64,000 bases of DNA from Legionella cherrii (GCF_900635815.1 NZ_LR134173.1:1582001-1646000); one strand, 5' to 3'. Positions 9,013 to 18,405 are shown, counted from the stretch's first letter. The notes: generated from the letters alone by a model not told the origin. Numbers and translations: made by a program.

Positions 9013-9996
9013 ATGCGTCAATTATTGATTACGATTTTGATTTTTTTGTTGTCAGACGCAGCATCTTGCGCACCTGTTTTCGAGATTATTCCTCTTGGAG
9101 TCTATGGCGGTTTGAAAGATGGGAATTTATCCGCTTATTTATTAAAAACAATCGAGAGCGAAAATTATACGGCCCTTGATGGGGGTACTTTGATGCGTGG
9201 GCTTGAAGTTAGCCTCCAGAAGCAATCGGTATTAAATAAAAATATTGACGATTTGCTGCAAAAACATATTCCGGCTTACCTCATTTCTCATGCACATCTT
9301 GATCATCTGATGGGGCTTGTAATGGCTCAACCCGAATTACGAGCGCAGCAGACAATTATGGCACGCGAAGAAACCATGCAGGCATTGCAGAAAAATATTT
9401 TTAATTGGTCTGTTTGGGGAAATTTTGGTGATGGGGGTGAAATTCCGCACTTGAATTATCAGCATTATCAAACCATACCATTGCTGCAATGGACTGCTAT
9501 TCCTAATACCGATCTACAGGTAAAAACGTTCCCTTTAAGTCATGGTGGAATGGCATCAAGCGCCTTTTTAATACGTTATAAGACTGAATATCTCTTATAC
9601 TTGGGGGATACGGGGGCTGATCGCATTGAAAAATCGACAAATTTGGAAACTATTTGGAAGGAAATTGCGCCACTCATAAGAAATAAGCAGCTTCATGCCA
9701 TCATGCTCGAGTGTTCCTTTTTAAACTCACAGCCAGATGACAAATTATTTGGGCATTTAAAACCAAGTTTATTTATGTTTGAGTTGCGCCAACTGGGGTC
9801 AATTGTTGATCCTTTCGATTTAAAAAACGCACTGCGGGGATTGCCAGTTATTGTTACTCACATCAAACCCAGATTAGTGGATTTTTCAAATTCGAAAGAG
9901 GATACACGAAAGCAGGTTATCGATGAATTGTCGCAGGAAAATGATATCGGTGTCGCATTAATTAAACCTGAGCAAGGTTCAATGTTAAGTTTATAA
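9013..9996 (+). CDS. class II 3',5'-cyclic-nucleotide phosphodiesterase, exported metallo-beta-lactamase fold
   Basis: Hydrolyses cAMP/cGMP to the 5'-monophosphate in the PDE-II family. The ATG at 9013 (AAGGA eight bases upstream) opens with a signal peptide (MRQLLITILIFLLSDAASC), so the enzyme should be periplasmic; the Cys at the end could also be a lipobox. Family signatures: IPLGVYGGLKDGNLSAYLL, TALDGGTLMRG, the metal site SHAHLDHLMG, LSHGGMASSAF, YLGDTG, MLECSF and VTHIKP. About 327 residues, normal for the family. Being exported, it would act on extracellular or host-derived cyclic nucleotides or turn over leaked cAMP. Confidence in family is high, in substrate moderate. Confidence 0.85.
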   Translation: MRQLLITILIFLLSDAASCAPVFEIIPLGVYGGLKDGNLSAYLLKTIESENYTALDGGTLMRGLEVSLQKQSVLNKNIDDLLQKHIPAYLISHAHLDHLMGLVMAQPELRAQQTIMAREETMQALQKNIFNWSVWGNFGDGGEIPHLNYQHYQTIPLLQWTAIPNTDLQVKTFPLSHGGMASSAFLIRYKTEYLLYLGDTGADRIEKSTNLETIWKEIAPLIRNKQLHAIMLECSFLNSQPDDKLFGHLKPSLFMFELRQLGSIVDPFDLKNALRGLPVIVTHIKPRLVDFSNSKEDTRKQVIDELSQENDIGVALIKPEQGSMLSL

Positions 9997-10045
9997 TAGA
10001 TATGATTGAAGTGAGTTGAAAGTCTTAAGAAATCATAGTCTGAAA

Positions 10046-10091
10046 CTTAATCCAGCAAGCTTGGGTGAAACCAAGTGAAGCCTGGGTTAAG
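10046..10091 (+). terminator. hairpin downstream of the phosphodiesterase gene
   Basis: Nested inverted repeat: outer stem CTTAATCCAG / CTGGGTTAAG (one G-T pair) and inner stem CTTGG-GTGAAA-CCAAG. There is no T-run after it, so it could be a factor-dependent terminator or a 3' protective structure. Confidence 0.4.
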
Positions 10092-10171
10092 GTCCTATGG
10101 ACTTGCGCCTCAACCCATATTTCTTTTGAATTATTCTATACTCTTAGATAGGCAAATTAGAGGAATGAACT

Positions 10172-10636
10172 ATGACACAGGGAAGACCCGAGTCTGAAAC
10201 AATGGATGATGCCATCATAAAAACGCTAAATAAATTATTAGAGCTTGAGATGGCGGGGGTTGTGCGCTATACCCACTACTCTTTTATGATATTTGGTTTT
10301 AATCGTATTCCTATCTGTAAATGGATGCGGGATCAGGCTCAAGAGAGCTTAAATCACGCTCATTTAATAGGGGAGCTCATCACCCATTTTTCCTATCACC
10401 CTACACTTAAAATTGGCACATTATTAGAGACTCATCAGCATAATATTAGAACTATTTTGGAGGAGTCTCTTGAGCATGAGAAACAAGGTTTGAATTTATA
10501 TTATCAACTCTTACACCATTCAGAAAAAAAGTCAGTGTTAGTTGAAGAGTTTGCCAGAAAAATGATTCAAGAAGAAGAAATGCATGTTGGCGAAATCTAT
10601 AAAATGCTTATGTCGCCTGAAACGTTGAAAGATTAG
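10172..10636 (+). CDS. bacterioferritin / ferritin-like diiron protein
   Basis: A 154-residue four-helix bundle. Metal ligands occur in the bacterioferritin pattern: Glu in LLELEMAGVVRYTHY, an N/E-x-x-H pair in ESLNHAHLIGE, Glu in ESLEHEKQG, and E-x-x-H in IQEEEMHVGE. A methionine before IFGFNRIP could correspond to the haem-binding region, but the assignment is uncertain. Bfr proteins oxidise Fe(II) and store Fe(III), or act as Dps-like or bacterioferritin-associated oxidases. AGAGG lies just before the ATG. It stands alone as a transcription unit here. Confidence 0.8.
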   Translation: MTQGRPESETMDDAIIKTLNKLLELEMAGVVRYTHYSFMIFGFNRIPICKWMRDQAQESLNHAHLIGELITHFSYHPTLKIGTLLETHQHNIRTILEESLEHEKQGLNLYYQLLHHSEKKSVLVEEFARKMIQEEEMHVGEIYKMLMSPETLKD

Positions 10637-11053
10637 GAGGATCTATTGAATAATAAAGACGTCCCTGTATGCAACAATTTTTAATGCGGTGCAGTAAATC
10701 AAGCAAACCTGGTCTGAGCAATGCAGGGGGCGTATGAATCTGCGCACAGCCTAAGTTTGCTCGTCTGGCCGTCATTACGTTAATAACGGACTCTCGATTG
10801 CGAGTTCCCAGAATAAAAGTGCTGTCGTTCTTGAATTTACCCAAGCAATAAAGTCCAGTCAGGCTCTTGATTCAATGGTTGTTCTTGTCTTGTTTTTAGC
10901 AAATTATCATTTTAATATACCATTGGTTTATCTTCATGCCTTAGTGTTTTTAAATGAATCATTGCGCATGAGCAGAGTAGGTGGAAACCGCAGAACCATT
11001 CTACATGTTGATTATTTAAGAAATCTCAATAGTTTCTAATCTCCGGGGGGCAC
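10637..11053. other. intergenic, no supported gene
   Basis: About 420 bases. A 78-codon minus-strand frame (10608-10844) has no ribosome site and no recognisable sequence. Short protein-like pieces appear in several frames, as expected of decayed DNA. A GGGGGG run at 11044-11049 lies just before the next ATG and may serve as its ribosome site. Confidence 0.4.
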
Positions 11054-11788
11054 ATGGGTTTTGATTTTCAAAAATTTAGAGTAATTGAACTCACCTTAAA
11101 TCGTGGTGTCGGTAAGACCAAAGAGACCATACAGCGATTTAAAGACTTAGTAAAACCGATTCACTCAGTTTCTTGTGTCAGGCATATCTTTATCTTCAAT
11201 GAGGTTGAAGATCAAAAAGCTTTTGCTGAATTATTAGAAGAACTCAAAGATAAAAATAAAGCCTGCAAACTGATGACGGGCTTGGAGGCCTATAATTTTT
11301 TATTAAGCTGGATTGTAGGGGGCGAATATCGAGTTGCTAAGCCGGGGTCTAAATTACCTTTGTATAACGACAATCATGTATTAGGGAAATTCAAAACAAA
11401 TTGGGCTTACTTTTTATCTACTCAAACAGATACTCAGCTCAAGCGGGAGTACACCAAAATTGTCTCCCAATTGTTAGAAGAAGCTCATGAAATTCGAAAA
11501 CGTATCGAGCTGGGCCTTTATGGTGCTGATACACAACTTAGAACGACGCTCGATAGGGTGATCGATAATATTTGCTTTTCAAAAAAAAATGCACTTCCTG
11601 TTGCTTATGAGCAAATGCACGAAAGCAGAAAAAAATATGTATTGTCAGTGATGCAAATATTGCATAAAAAAATCAGAGTCATTAGCAATATTCTGCAAAA
11701 AGAGGCGTCTCCATCTCAAAATGAGACGTTGGCAAAAACAGGACATAGCAAACAAATGGCTTGTTCAAATCAACTCGCCATTACTTAA
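11054..11788 (+). CDS. hypothetical protein, possibly frameshifted at its 3' end
   Basis: A 244-residue soluble orphan. It begins with alternating beta/alpha (FRVIELTLNRGVGKTKE) and a pair of KAFAELLEELKDK-type helices; the C-terminal third is basic and helical. From 11721 a second frame of 88 codons (to 11987) overlaps the end of this one and reads like protein (HHFFKKEGLFCSEEFRKQS). The two may be halves of one gene of about 310 codons split by an indel, or the second may be a small independent ORF. No motif recognised, no function proposed. Confidence 0.55.
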   Translation: MGFDFQKFRVIELTLNRGVGKTKETIQRFKDLVKPIHSVSCVRHIFIFNEVEDQKAFAELLEELKDKNKACKLMTGLEAYNFLLSWIVGGEYRVAKPGSKLPLYNDNHVLGKFKTNWAYFLSTQTDTQLKREYTKIVSQLLEEAHEIRKRIELGLYGADTQLRTTLDRVIDNICFSKKNALPVAYEQMHESRKKYVLSVMQILHKKIRVISNILQKEASPSQNETLAKTGHSKQMACSNQLAIT

Positions 11789-12097
11789 AACAAATGTAAA
11801 AACCGCAGTCAGCGAGGGTTTATTAAAATCCTCTAATAAAACAAACCGACAAATTCATCATTTTTTCAAAAAAGAGGGTTTGTTTTGTTCTGAGGAATTT
11901 AGAAAACAATCTTACAAAAAAGCGTGTGAGGAAAGCCAGGGAGATTATAAAGAATATTTATCAACTCAATACAGCAAAACGCTTTGAATCACTTTTAAGA
12001 AATCCTTGCTCTAAAAGATACACAGATAATTGAAATAAAACAAAATGTGATAAGGATAAGGTTGCACATTTTGAAGAAAAAAGGAAAATAATAAAAA

Positions 12098-12652
12098 ATG
12101 CTACAAACCTTTATAAAAGGCCATCGAGCGATGTTAATTATTTTTGGTGGGTTGCCAGGCACAGGAAAAACTACGATTTCTAAAATCATAGCCCAGCGTA
12201 TAAAGGCAGTTTATCTGAGAGTAGACACCATTGAGCAGGCTTTACTTAACGTAGATGGCTATCCTGATTCATTGATAGTAGGTTCAGAGGGGTACTTTAT
12301 CAGTTATGCAGTCGCTCGAGAGAATTTGGCCTTAGGCTTAAACGTGGTCACCGACTCGGTTAATCCGATTGCAATCACACGCCAACATTGGCAGCAAGTA
12401 GCCAAACAAGCGGGAGCAGATTTCATCGAGATTGAACTCATTTGTTCCGATGCAACAGTTCACCAAAATCGGGTAGAAGGACGTATTGCCGATTTAGAGG
12501 GGCATAAACTGCCTACATGGCAAGATGTTTTGGATCGCCACTATGAACTTTGGCAAAGCAAACAAATGGTGATTGATACGTCCCAATATTCAATCGATGA
12601 GTCCGTGGAGCTAATTATGAATTTTATAGTGAACCTTTGCGGGAAAAAGTAG
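12098..12652 (+). CDS. small P-loop kinase / AAA-type ATP-binding protein
   Basis: A 184-residue P-loop protein. The Walker A motif is IIFGGLPGTGKTTISK; the strand LNVVTDSVNP supplies a likely Walker B-like acidic residue; RVEGRIADLEG resembles a LID segment. This is the layout of zeta-toxin, shikimate or chloramphenicol-type small-molecule kinases. An alternative start, MLIIFGG at 12131, would begin directly at the fold; the first ATG is kept because neither has a clear ribosome site. No antitoxin-like ORF is adjacent. Substrate unknown. Confidence 0.72.
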   Translation: MLQTFIKGHRAMLIIFGGLPGTGKTTISKIIAQRIKAVYLRVDTIEQALLNVDGYPDSLIVGSEGYFISYAVARENLALGLNVVTDSVNPIAITRQHWQQVAKQAGADFIEIELICSDATVHQNRVEGRIADLEGHKLPTWQDVLDRHYELWQSKQMVIDTSQYSIDESVELIMNFIVNLCGKK

Positions 12653-12797
12653 CAACTGTCCAGGCCTTTTGTTTAAGACGGTTGGCTACGATGAAACATA
12701 GTCGCTATGCAGACACTTGGAATCAGTTATAGTCAGATGAAATAGTGTAAATAGGTAAGTCTTGAATTTTTTATTAAGCTGTTACTAATAAAACAGT

Positions 12798-14996
12798 CTA
12801 ACTTTCTAATTTTCCTATCTGGATGGCGGAGGGAACGGTGGCGTCTAAGTGTAGATAAAACCGATCAGTATTGCAAAGAGCCAGATTAGAGCCACGATTT
12901 TTCATATACCATTGCAGTTCTTCATTATCTTCTTTACTTAAATGATTTGATTGTTGAAATTCTGTTATTAATTCATTGAGTTGCTCTTTTAACAAAATGA
13001 TATGTTTCCGTTGAGACGCAGTTAATGGATTTTTAAAAAAAGCAAATAGATTATCTGCAGTGGCGTGTCGTTGAGTGTATTCCTTTGAATGAATTATTTT
13101 TTCATAACATGCCTCAAGAAAATCAAGTTTTTCGGTTATTGATGAGAACCTACCAATTGAAGTTGCCAATTCATTTTTTGAAAAAGAGCCCTCCTGATAA
13201 GTACTTTTGAATTGCTTGGAGATTTTTTCCAGTTCTATTTTTACTTTTTCTGGATTCTTTTCTCCGAATTTAGAAATAAGCTGCATGTTCACCAGCATTG
13301 GAATTATTTCTTTTACTGAATTTTCATCAATTAATACTTCTTTGCCAAAATTTTTAAATTTAAGTATGGTTAAATTCTTATCCGTTCCATCAGTATATTT
13401 TCCAAATATCAATTTTTGAACGTGGTCAGTGATTTTATCTTTTTCAGGAATTAACTGATCTTCAAGAGTATCAATTAGCTTGCAAATTTTTTTAAACTCA
13501 GTGGTAGAAGTTTTACCAAACAAACGATACTTCAGTGTAAGCAACTCGGTGTGCTTGTGATGGCTGCCCTCCTTGTCCTTATAAATACTATTAAGCGTTT
13601 TTTGGAAGGCCTTCATCTGTTTAATCAACATATCATATGGATAGCCCAAACGATTAATATCAACGTGATAGAGTTTTTTCCAAACATCACTTTGATTCAC
13701 CATATGCCAAACTATGGCAAATCCATCATCACTTAACAGTGGAGGATCGTAACTCCTGAATAAACGCACTTGATCCATATCATTACGATGAAGCATTTCA
13801 ATGAAACGCTCTTCACCACTTTTCAATTTCATCCCTTTTGTGGGATGTACAAAAGCAAGAAACTCACGGTCTATTATTTCCCACATGGTTTTTGACCATT
13901 TTAGTTTGGTATGTTGAGAAATAATCTGATGCATATGATTTAACATCAGATTGAAATCTGGTCTGAGAGTGCCTTGTATTTTTGCATGATACACATCATG
14001 CTCTGTTACTACAGGCATGGGACTGTCAGCATACCCATGGATATCTTTTGTAGGTGTTTCAACGCCACTATCCTGCACACTAATTGCAGTCGGTCTATAG
14101 TTATATTCAACGGCCTCTTTTACTGCATCAATTCCTACCTTTCCTATTTTGGCACGATTTGCAGCAGCGCCATTAACTCCATACCGTGCAATTTGCAGTG
14201 CTTCAATAACACCGAAAGATAAGTAAAGATCATATTCCTCTCCTTGATATGTTGCCCTATGCCAAGAACTATTTCTCAGCAGAGCATTTCCGAGTTGGAA
14301 AGGCTTGTTTCGTGGAGCAATAATTTTCGGATTATTTTTTGAAATAAAAAAAACTTGTTCTGATTTGGGTGCAGCTAAAATAAGGTACAGTAATCGTTCA
14401 TACTGCTCCCCAGTCAGTGTTTCACCATAGATACTTTTTGCAATCGCTGGAAAGAGTAGTTCAATAGCCTCTTGGGTAAGTTTCCCATGTTTATCAAAAA
14501 TAGAAAACGTTTTCACCAAAGGATATTCTTTAGGAATTTGGGCTCTGGCGAGTATCGTAGTTATTTGTTGGCGCGTGATTTTGTTCTGTTTGAAAAGCCA
14601 CAACGCGTAAAAAGTATGTTCTTCTTTATTTAAGGCTGGGTTTTCAAAATCACCACTTGCAATTGCGTTTGCAACTCGTTCCAAGCCCTCAGCATCAAGA
14701 GTGATATGTGCCGGAATGGTAATTTTATTGCCATTTAAAAAGTCATCAAAATCATCAGAATGTAGGGTTCTTTCTGGATCTACAGGAAACTTTTTTGTTT
14801 TAGGGTCTATGAACCCAGGATGTTTGTATTTAGCATTTTTATTTTCTCTAGGAGCAAACACGGGTAATTTTGGATCAAAAGTGACATCAACACCTGGTGG
14901 AATTTCCGGCGAGAAAAAACGACCAAAAAAAGATTGCCACGCAGCAGTGGCATCTTCAATAGTACTAATTTCAGCGAAACCAAAATTATCAGGCAT
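12798..14996 (-). CDS. large hypothetical protein, effector candidate
   Basis: A 732-residue protein without signal peptide or membrane segment. The N-terminal ~240 residues are proline-rich mixed alpha/beta. The middle (about 290-430) is His/Asp-rich (DIHGYADSPMPVVTEHDVYH, LMLNHMHQIISQHTKLKW), which could form a metal- or nucleotide-binding site. This arrangement recalls SidE-type phosphodiesterase domains, but I cannot confirm it by eye. The last ~300 residues are helical. No ART, DUB, kinase or ankyrin motif found. Length, single-gene layout and neighbours (kinase-like, lipase-like) favour a translocated effector. Confidence 0.6.
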   Translation of the reverse strand: MPDNFGFAEISTIEDATAAWQSFFGRFFSPEIPPGVDVTFDPKLPVFAPRENKNAKYKHPGFIDPKTKKFPVDPERTLHSDDFDDFLNGNKITIPAHITLDAEGLERVANAIASGDFENPALNKEEHTFYALWLFKQNKITRQQITTILARAQIPKEYPLVKTFSIFDKHGKLTQEAIELLFPAIAKSIYGETLTGEQYERLLYLILAAPKSEQVFFISKNNPKIIAPRNKPFQLGNALLRNSSWHRATYQGEEYDLYLSFGVIEALQIARYGVNGAAANRAKIGKVGIDAVKEAVEYNYRPTAISVQDSGVETPTKDIHGYADSPMPVVTEHDVYHAKIQGTLRPDFNLMLNHMHQIISQHTKLKWSKTMWEIIDREFLAFVHPTKGMKLKSGEERFIEMLHRNDMDQVRLFRSYDPPLLSDDGFAIVWHMVNQSDVWKKLYHVDINRLGYPYDMLIKQMKAFQKTLNSIYKDKEGSHHKHTELLTLKYRLFGKTSTTEFKKICKLIDTLEDQLIPEKDKITDHVQKLIFGKYTDGTDKNLTILKFKNFGKEVLIDENSVKEIIPMLVNMQLISKFGEKNPEKVKIELEKISKQFKSTYQEGSFSKNELATSIGRFSSITEKLDFLEACYEKIIHSKEYTQRHATADNLFAFFKNPLTASQRKHIILLKEQLNELITEFQQSNHLSKEDNEELQWYMKNRGSNLALCNTDRFYLHLDATVPSAIQIGKLES

Positions 14997-15324
14997 AAAA
15001 TTTAATTAAAAAAGAACACTTGGGTTAATTATTATACCAGATAATTATTAGGATATGATTAACAAAACGTGAATTTGCAACTGGATCTTAAGGTATTGTC
15101 AATTTTTTAACAATGATATGGATTTTAATGGATAAGTTGCTTCAATAAAGTCTTGTGAAGGCGGAAATTTTTCCATTGATCCAAGGGTAAAGGCTGCCGC
15201 AGAACCGGCAGTAGTTGCAGCAAATGCACTTAATAAACAGTGAATGGTTTAATCTGAACTATGGTCTTCCCCATAATCTATGGAAAAATACCTTTAGATC
15301 AATGAAGTGAAGCACATAGAAAAT
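14997..15324 (+). other. intergenic with a short coding remnant
   Basis: A frame open from about 15139 to the TGA at 15241-15243 reads as protein (SIDPRVKAAAEPAVVAANAL) but has no start codon, so it looks like the tail of a decayed plus-strand gene. The remainder shows nothing recognisable. Confidence 0.35.
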
Positions 15325-16446
15325 CTAAATATTATTTTGAGTTGTCCTAACGGTCAAGATTGTCGCATCCTCAGGCGATTCACTCTTAACAAAATTAAGC
15401 TCTTTGGTTAAAAAGTCAAGGCAATTATACGAAGTAGGGCCAGATGTTCGATGCTTGGCGATACTTAGTTGCATTCTTGCTATTTCAAAATCAGGTGGAT
15501 TTTCATTTAAAGCAGCAGTAACAAGATCTAATTGTTTATCAATAATTTTTTTATTTTGGCTACCCATTCGAAACGTAGAAAACCATTGCCCCTTTATGTG
15601 GGCTGCATAGGCTTCTTTTATACCTAGAACGGCTTCTTTCAGCATGTTCAAATCCCTTTGAGCTTGATTGATTCCACCTACTTCTAAATCTTGTACGGGG
15701 TCAGGAATAACTTCTCTCATTGCCCTCAAAGGATGGGCTGCAAATCTGTTTTTATCGGTGCAAAAAGAAAAGGTGTTTCCATAATATCGTGGAGTGGGTA
15801 ATCTACCTAAATTTTCTGCAACGGGTAGCCCACTGACAATATCCATGTCCAGTCTGTAATTACAAAATTGAGCAAGAAGATCGGGGCGCTTTTCAGTTAA
15901 TGATCGGCCATGGAGTGAATCGATAGAGGCTGTATTGAATGTTCTCACATGTAATTTTCTTGAGTCTCGCAAGTCTTTATCTGTGGCATAGGCTCGAGCT
16001 CCGACATATTGAGCCAGGTGTCCTCCTAGAGAATGTCCGACGATAATTATTTCCCTATTGGGAAACCGTTTTTTTGCCTGCTCATAAAAATCATAAGCTT
16101 CTTCCTGTAATTTTTTTCCTACGGTACCCGTTAAGGTTAGATTAATATTGGAAGACACGTCCTTAATCGACGCTGTTCCTCTGTACGAGATGATAATAGG
16201 GGAAGGGGATTTGTCATCTATTGGTTTAAGACAAACAGCCGCTAAAGCGTCAGAAGCATCTGCTTCGGGATTGGTTTTAGCCTGGATCTCGTATTCAGCT
16301 TTAGTGATACCCTCTATTAATGTCTTGGTTTTGATGTAGCCTTCACTCGTTTCGTTTTCGTCTTCGCGCAACTTATTCTCTTTTCCTTCAATACGATACG
16401 CGAGCTGTGCTGCATCGAGTAATAATCTAATAGTACATTTTGGCAT
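15325..16446 (-). CDS. class 3 lipase-like alpha/beta hydrolase, effector candidate
   Basis: A 373-residue alpha/beta hydrolase. Visible elements: oxyanion strand IIISYRGTAS, nucleophile elbow VGHSLGGHLAQ (Ser about 139), acid in DMDIVSGLPV (about D202) and His in FAAHPLRAM (about H238). This is the Ser-Asp-His triad and spacing of the fungal lipase-type (Lipase_3) family. No signal peptide, so it is either cytoplasmic or delivered by a dedicated system. The last ~110 residues are helical and outside the hydrolase core. Phospholipase or acylglycerol lipase activity is inferred. Confidence 0.75.
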   Translation of the reverse strand: MPKCTIRLLLDAAQLAYRIEGKENKLREDENETSEGYIKTKTLIEGITKAEYEIQAKTNPEADASDALAAVCLKPIDDKSPSPIIISYRGTASIKDVSSNINLTLTGTVGKKLQEEAYDFYEQAKKRFPNREIIIVGHSLGGHLAQYVGARAYATDKDLRDSRKLHVRTFNTASIDSLHGRSLTEKRPDLLAQFCNYRLDMDIVSGLPVAENLGRLPTPRYYGNTFSFCTDKNRFAAHPLRAMREVIPDPVQDLEVGGINQAQRDLNMLKEAVLGIKEAYAAHIKGQWFSTFRMGSQNKKIIDKQLDLVTAALNENPPDFEIARMQLSIAKHRTSGPTSYNCLDFLTKELNFVKSESPEDATILTVRTTQNNI

Positions 16447-16641
16447 AACAAATTCTCTCAGACATGGGATACTTAGTTATGTGGGTAAAAAAAAACTAAG
16501 TGCTCTTAAGGAATTCTATCACGGCTATTCATTTTTGTAAAAATATTATACTTTTACTATATTTATTGTATCGCTTTGTAAATCGAATTTAAGAATGCTT
16601 CGAAATATTGCTCAGTTAGCAACCGCAGTGGTTAAAGGTGA

Positions 16642-16953
16642 TTGGAATCAAAAAAAGCTTTTGTGTATGAGCAAATCAATGTCCCTCTTTTGCGTTTGTC
16701 TGTTCTATTTAAGAAAAAGGTAACTCCAGAAGAACACCAATTTATTGTCGTCTTAAGAAAAGAAGAAGAGTTATTAGGTTTAGTTGTAGACGCGCTGCTC
16801 AGCACAGAAGAAATTATTACTCAACCGATTAATCCAATCATTCGAGGGAGTAAGTTGTTCTCTGGGGCGGCATTATTAGGATCAGGTGACACGATTTTCA
16901 TTATGGATGTCGAAGAGCTTTTCCTATGTTTAAAGCAAAAACATACAGGATAA
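16642..16953 (+). pseudogene. cheA: remnant of chemotaxis kinase CheA (P5, CheW-like domain)
   Basis: The 103-codon frame matches the C-terminal CheW-like domain of CheA: VPLLRLSVLF, LLGLVVDALLSTEEII and the closing FSGAALLGSGDTIFIMDVEEL (family pattern ISGATILGDG.VALILDV). Histidine phosphotransfer, dimerisation and ATPase domains are missing, and no start with a ribosome site is apparent. An A7 run at 16650-16656 lies where another frame with an ATG (16595) approaches, so a further frameshift is possible. Followed 3 bases later by cheC. A free-standing CheW fragment is less likely given the C-terminal pattern. Confidence 0.6.
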
Positions 16954-16956
16954 ATC

Positions 16957-17607
16957 ATGATGAAGATAGAGAAACGATTCAATGAATTAATGAGTTTCGC
17001 AGCAACAGAAGCGACCTTTGCCTTATCAAAATTATTAAGCCAACAGATGACGTTAACAAGTGCCAATGTCAGTGTCAAAGTCACTGAGGTACAAAGCATC
17101 ATCAAAGAGAGTATGAAAGAGGAGATCGCCCATATTAATCCTAACTTGGGAGGAGCGATAATAATGACTACTCCTTTGCTTGGTACTTTAGAGGGCTTTG
17201 GTACCTATATCTTACCAAGAATTTCCGCTTTAAGAATCTGTGATGTTCTGTTACATCGGACACTTGGTTCAACAAGACAAATAGGGTGTCTCGAAGAATC
17301 AGCCCTCTTGGAGACGGGGAATATCGTTGTTGGTTGTTTTTTAAATGCATTAGGCTATGTATCAGTGCTTGATAATATTTTGCATGAAAAAATGACTCTG
17401 ACGGTGAGCAACCATAATGAGCTTCCTAATTTTAATGAGATAAGTTCAAATGGTCTATCTAGAGTTCGTATTAACTTTTATATGAAACATATTGTTGAGA
17501 ATGAACATCAGCGTATTGATATTAATGGAATATGTGATTTTTTCTTTGACAGTGCTCAAGTTACCGAACTATTAAATATACCGCACGATCCTGAAAAAAG
17601 TTGTTGA
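16957..17607 (+). CDS. cheC: CheC-family CheY-P phosphatase
   Basis: A 216-residue protein. The second half carries the CheC active-site pattern S/D-x3-E-x2-N in LEESALLETGNIVVGCFLNAL. The corresponding N-terminal site (FNELMSFAATEATFALSKLL) keeps the helix but has lost the Asn, leaving one site. CheC removes phosphate from CheY, usually with CheD. No cheD, cheY or receptor gene lies in this window, and the preceding gene is only a CheA fragment, so the protein is probably an orphan left from a lost chemotaxis locus. Confidence 0.7.
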   Translation: MMKIEKRFNELMSFAATEATFALSKLLSQQMTLTSANVSVKVTEVQSIIKESMKEEIAHINPNLGGAIIMTTPLLGTLEGFGTYILPRISALRICDVLLHRTLGSTRQIGCLEESALLETGNIVVGCFLNALGYVSVLDNILHEKMTLTVSNHNELPNFNEISSNGLSRVRINFYMKHIVENEHQRIDINGICDFFFDSAQVTELLNIPHDPEKSC

Positions 17608-17952
17608 AATCGGAGTCGATTTTACTGCTTTTTTGATAGTTCTTTGTCAGACATTTCTTTGAAATAAATTGCTTTGTAAAACCCGTCTATTGCTTATTCA
17701 CTACGAATTTACCAAGGAAAGAAAAAAATAAAAGCAGTTAATAATAAATTAAGATTAAAATGGTACTATATTGTTGTAGCGGTATTAAGTCTCCTAGGTT
17801 ATAAATCACATTTCTATCGCTACATAACTTCTTCAAGAATTCTACTGCCGCCAATTCAATTCAACAAACCATTGCGACTTTATATCAGAAAACCATAACA
17901 GTAGGCAGTGCGGATTAGCGCAGGGTTACCCGGCCTCAGATTTAAGTTGCTA
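17608..17952. other. intergenic, nothing recognised
   Basis: 345 AT-rich bases between cheC and the tandem secreted-protein genes, which converge here. No ORF with a ribosome site, no repeat and no strong hairpin seen. Confidence 0.4.
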
Positions 17953-18363
17953 TTAACTTTTGGTGCACGTCTGGGTTCCACTGTCTTTTCCGGATTGAGA
18001 TATCCAGCTGCCTTGCAAAGACCCGTCTGGCTTTATTGCCAGAGATAATACACCTAAAATGGTATTATCGGTGACGCCCCAAAAAGAAGTCGTCAAAAAA
18101 TTAGTGATATTCGAACTCATTAATCCCGTACCATACAGTACTGGATTACCGGTACTATCATCCCATTCCGAGTTATAAGTATCGCCAGTCTGCGATATAG
18201 TAAGGGTAAAGTTTTTATTAGCCAATAAAGAGCCATTCCATTGGCATTGATAACTCCCAACAAGAGATGGAGAGGTGCTGGCAGTCTTATTGTCTGCATA
18301 AACTGTTGGGATAATGAAATATAATATGGCTGTTAAAGAGATACCTGCCAATGCTGCTTTCAT
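17953..18363 (-). CDS. small secreted protein, paralogue 1 of a tandem pair
   Basis: A 136-residue exported protein: signal peptide MKAALAGISLTAILYFI...VYA, then a compact beta-rich domain starting LVGSYQCQWNG and ending KPDGSLQGSWISQSGK...TQTCTKS. Two cysteines, one near each end, suggest a disulfide. It shares its layout with the neighbour at 18406 (G-x-Y-x-C opening, GVG/GTGLxxxxI, FWW/SFWG, IKPDGxLxGxW, closing C). A lipocalin-like barrel is possible. AAAAGGAG lies upstream. Periplasmic or extracellular; function unknown. Confidence 0.75.
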   Translation of the reverse strand: MKAALAGISLTAILYFIIPTVYADNKTASTSPSLVGSYQCQWNGSLLANKNFTLTISQTGDTYNSEWDDSTGNPVLYGTGLMSSNITNFLTTSFWGVTDNTILGVLSLAIKPDGSLQGSWISQSGKDSGTQTCTKS

Positions 18364-18405
18364 AACAAACTCCTTTTGTTAATTCACCCCAATACATCAG
18401 TCACT

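Noticed and set aside
10608..10844. 78-codon minus-strand ORF after the ferritin-like gene
   Set aside because: Overlaps the end of that gene, no ribosome site, no recognisable motif.
16642..16953. Free-standing CheW
   Set aside because: The closing pattern (SGAALLGSGDTIFIMDV) is that of the CheA P5 domain, and the N-terminal half of a CheW domain is missing.
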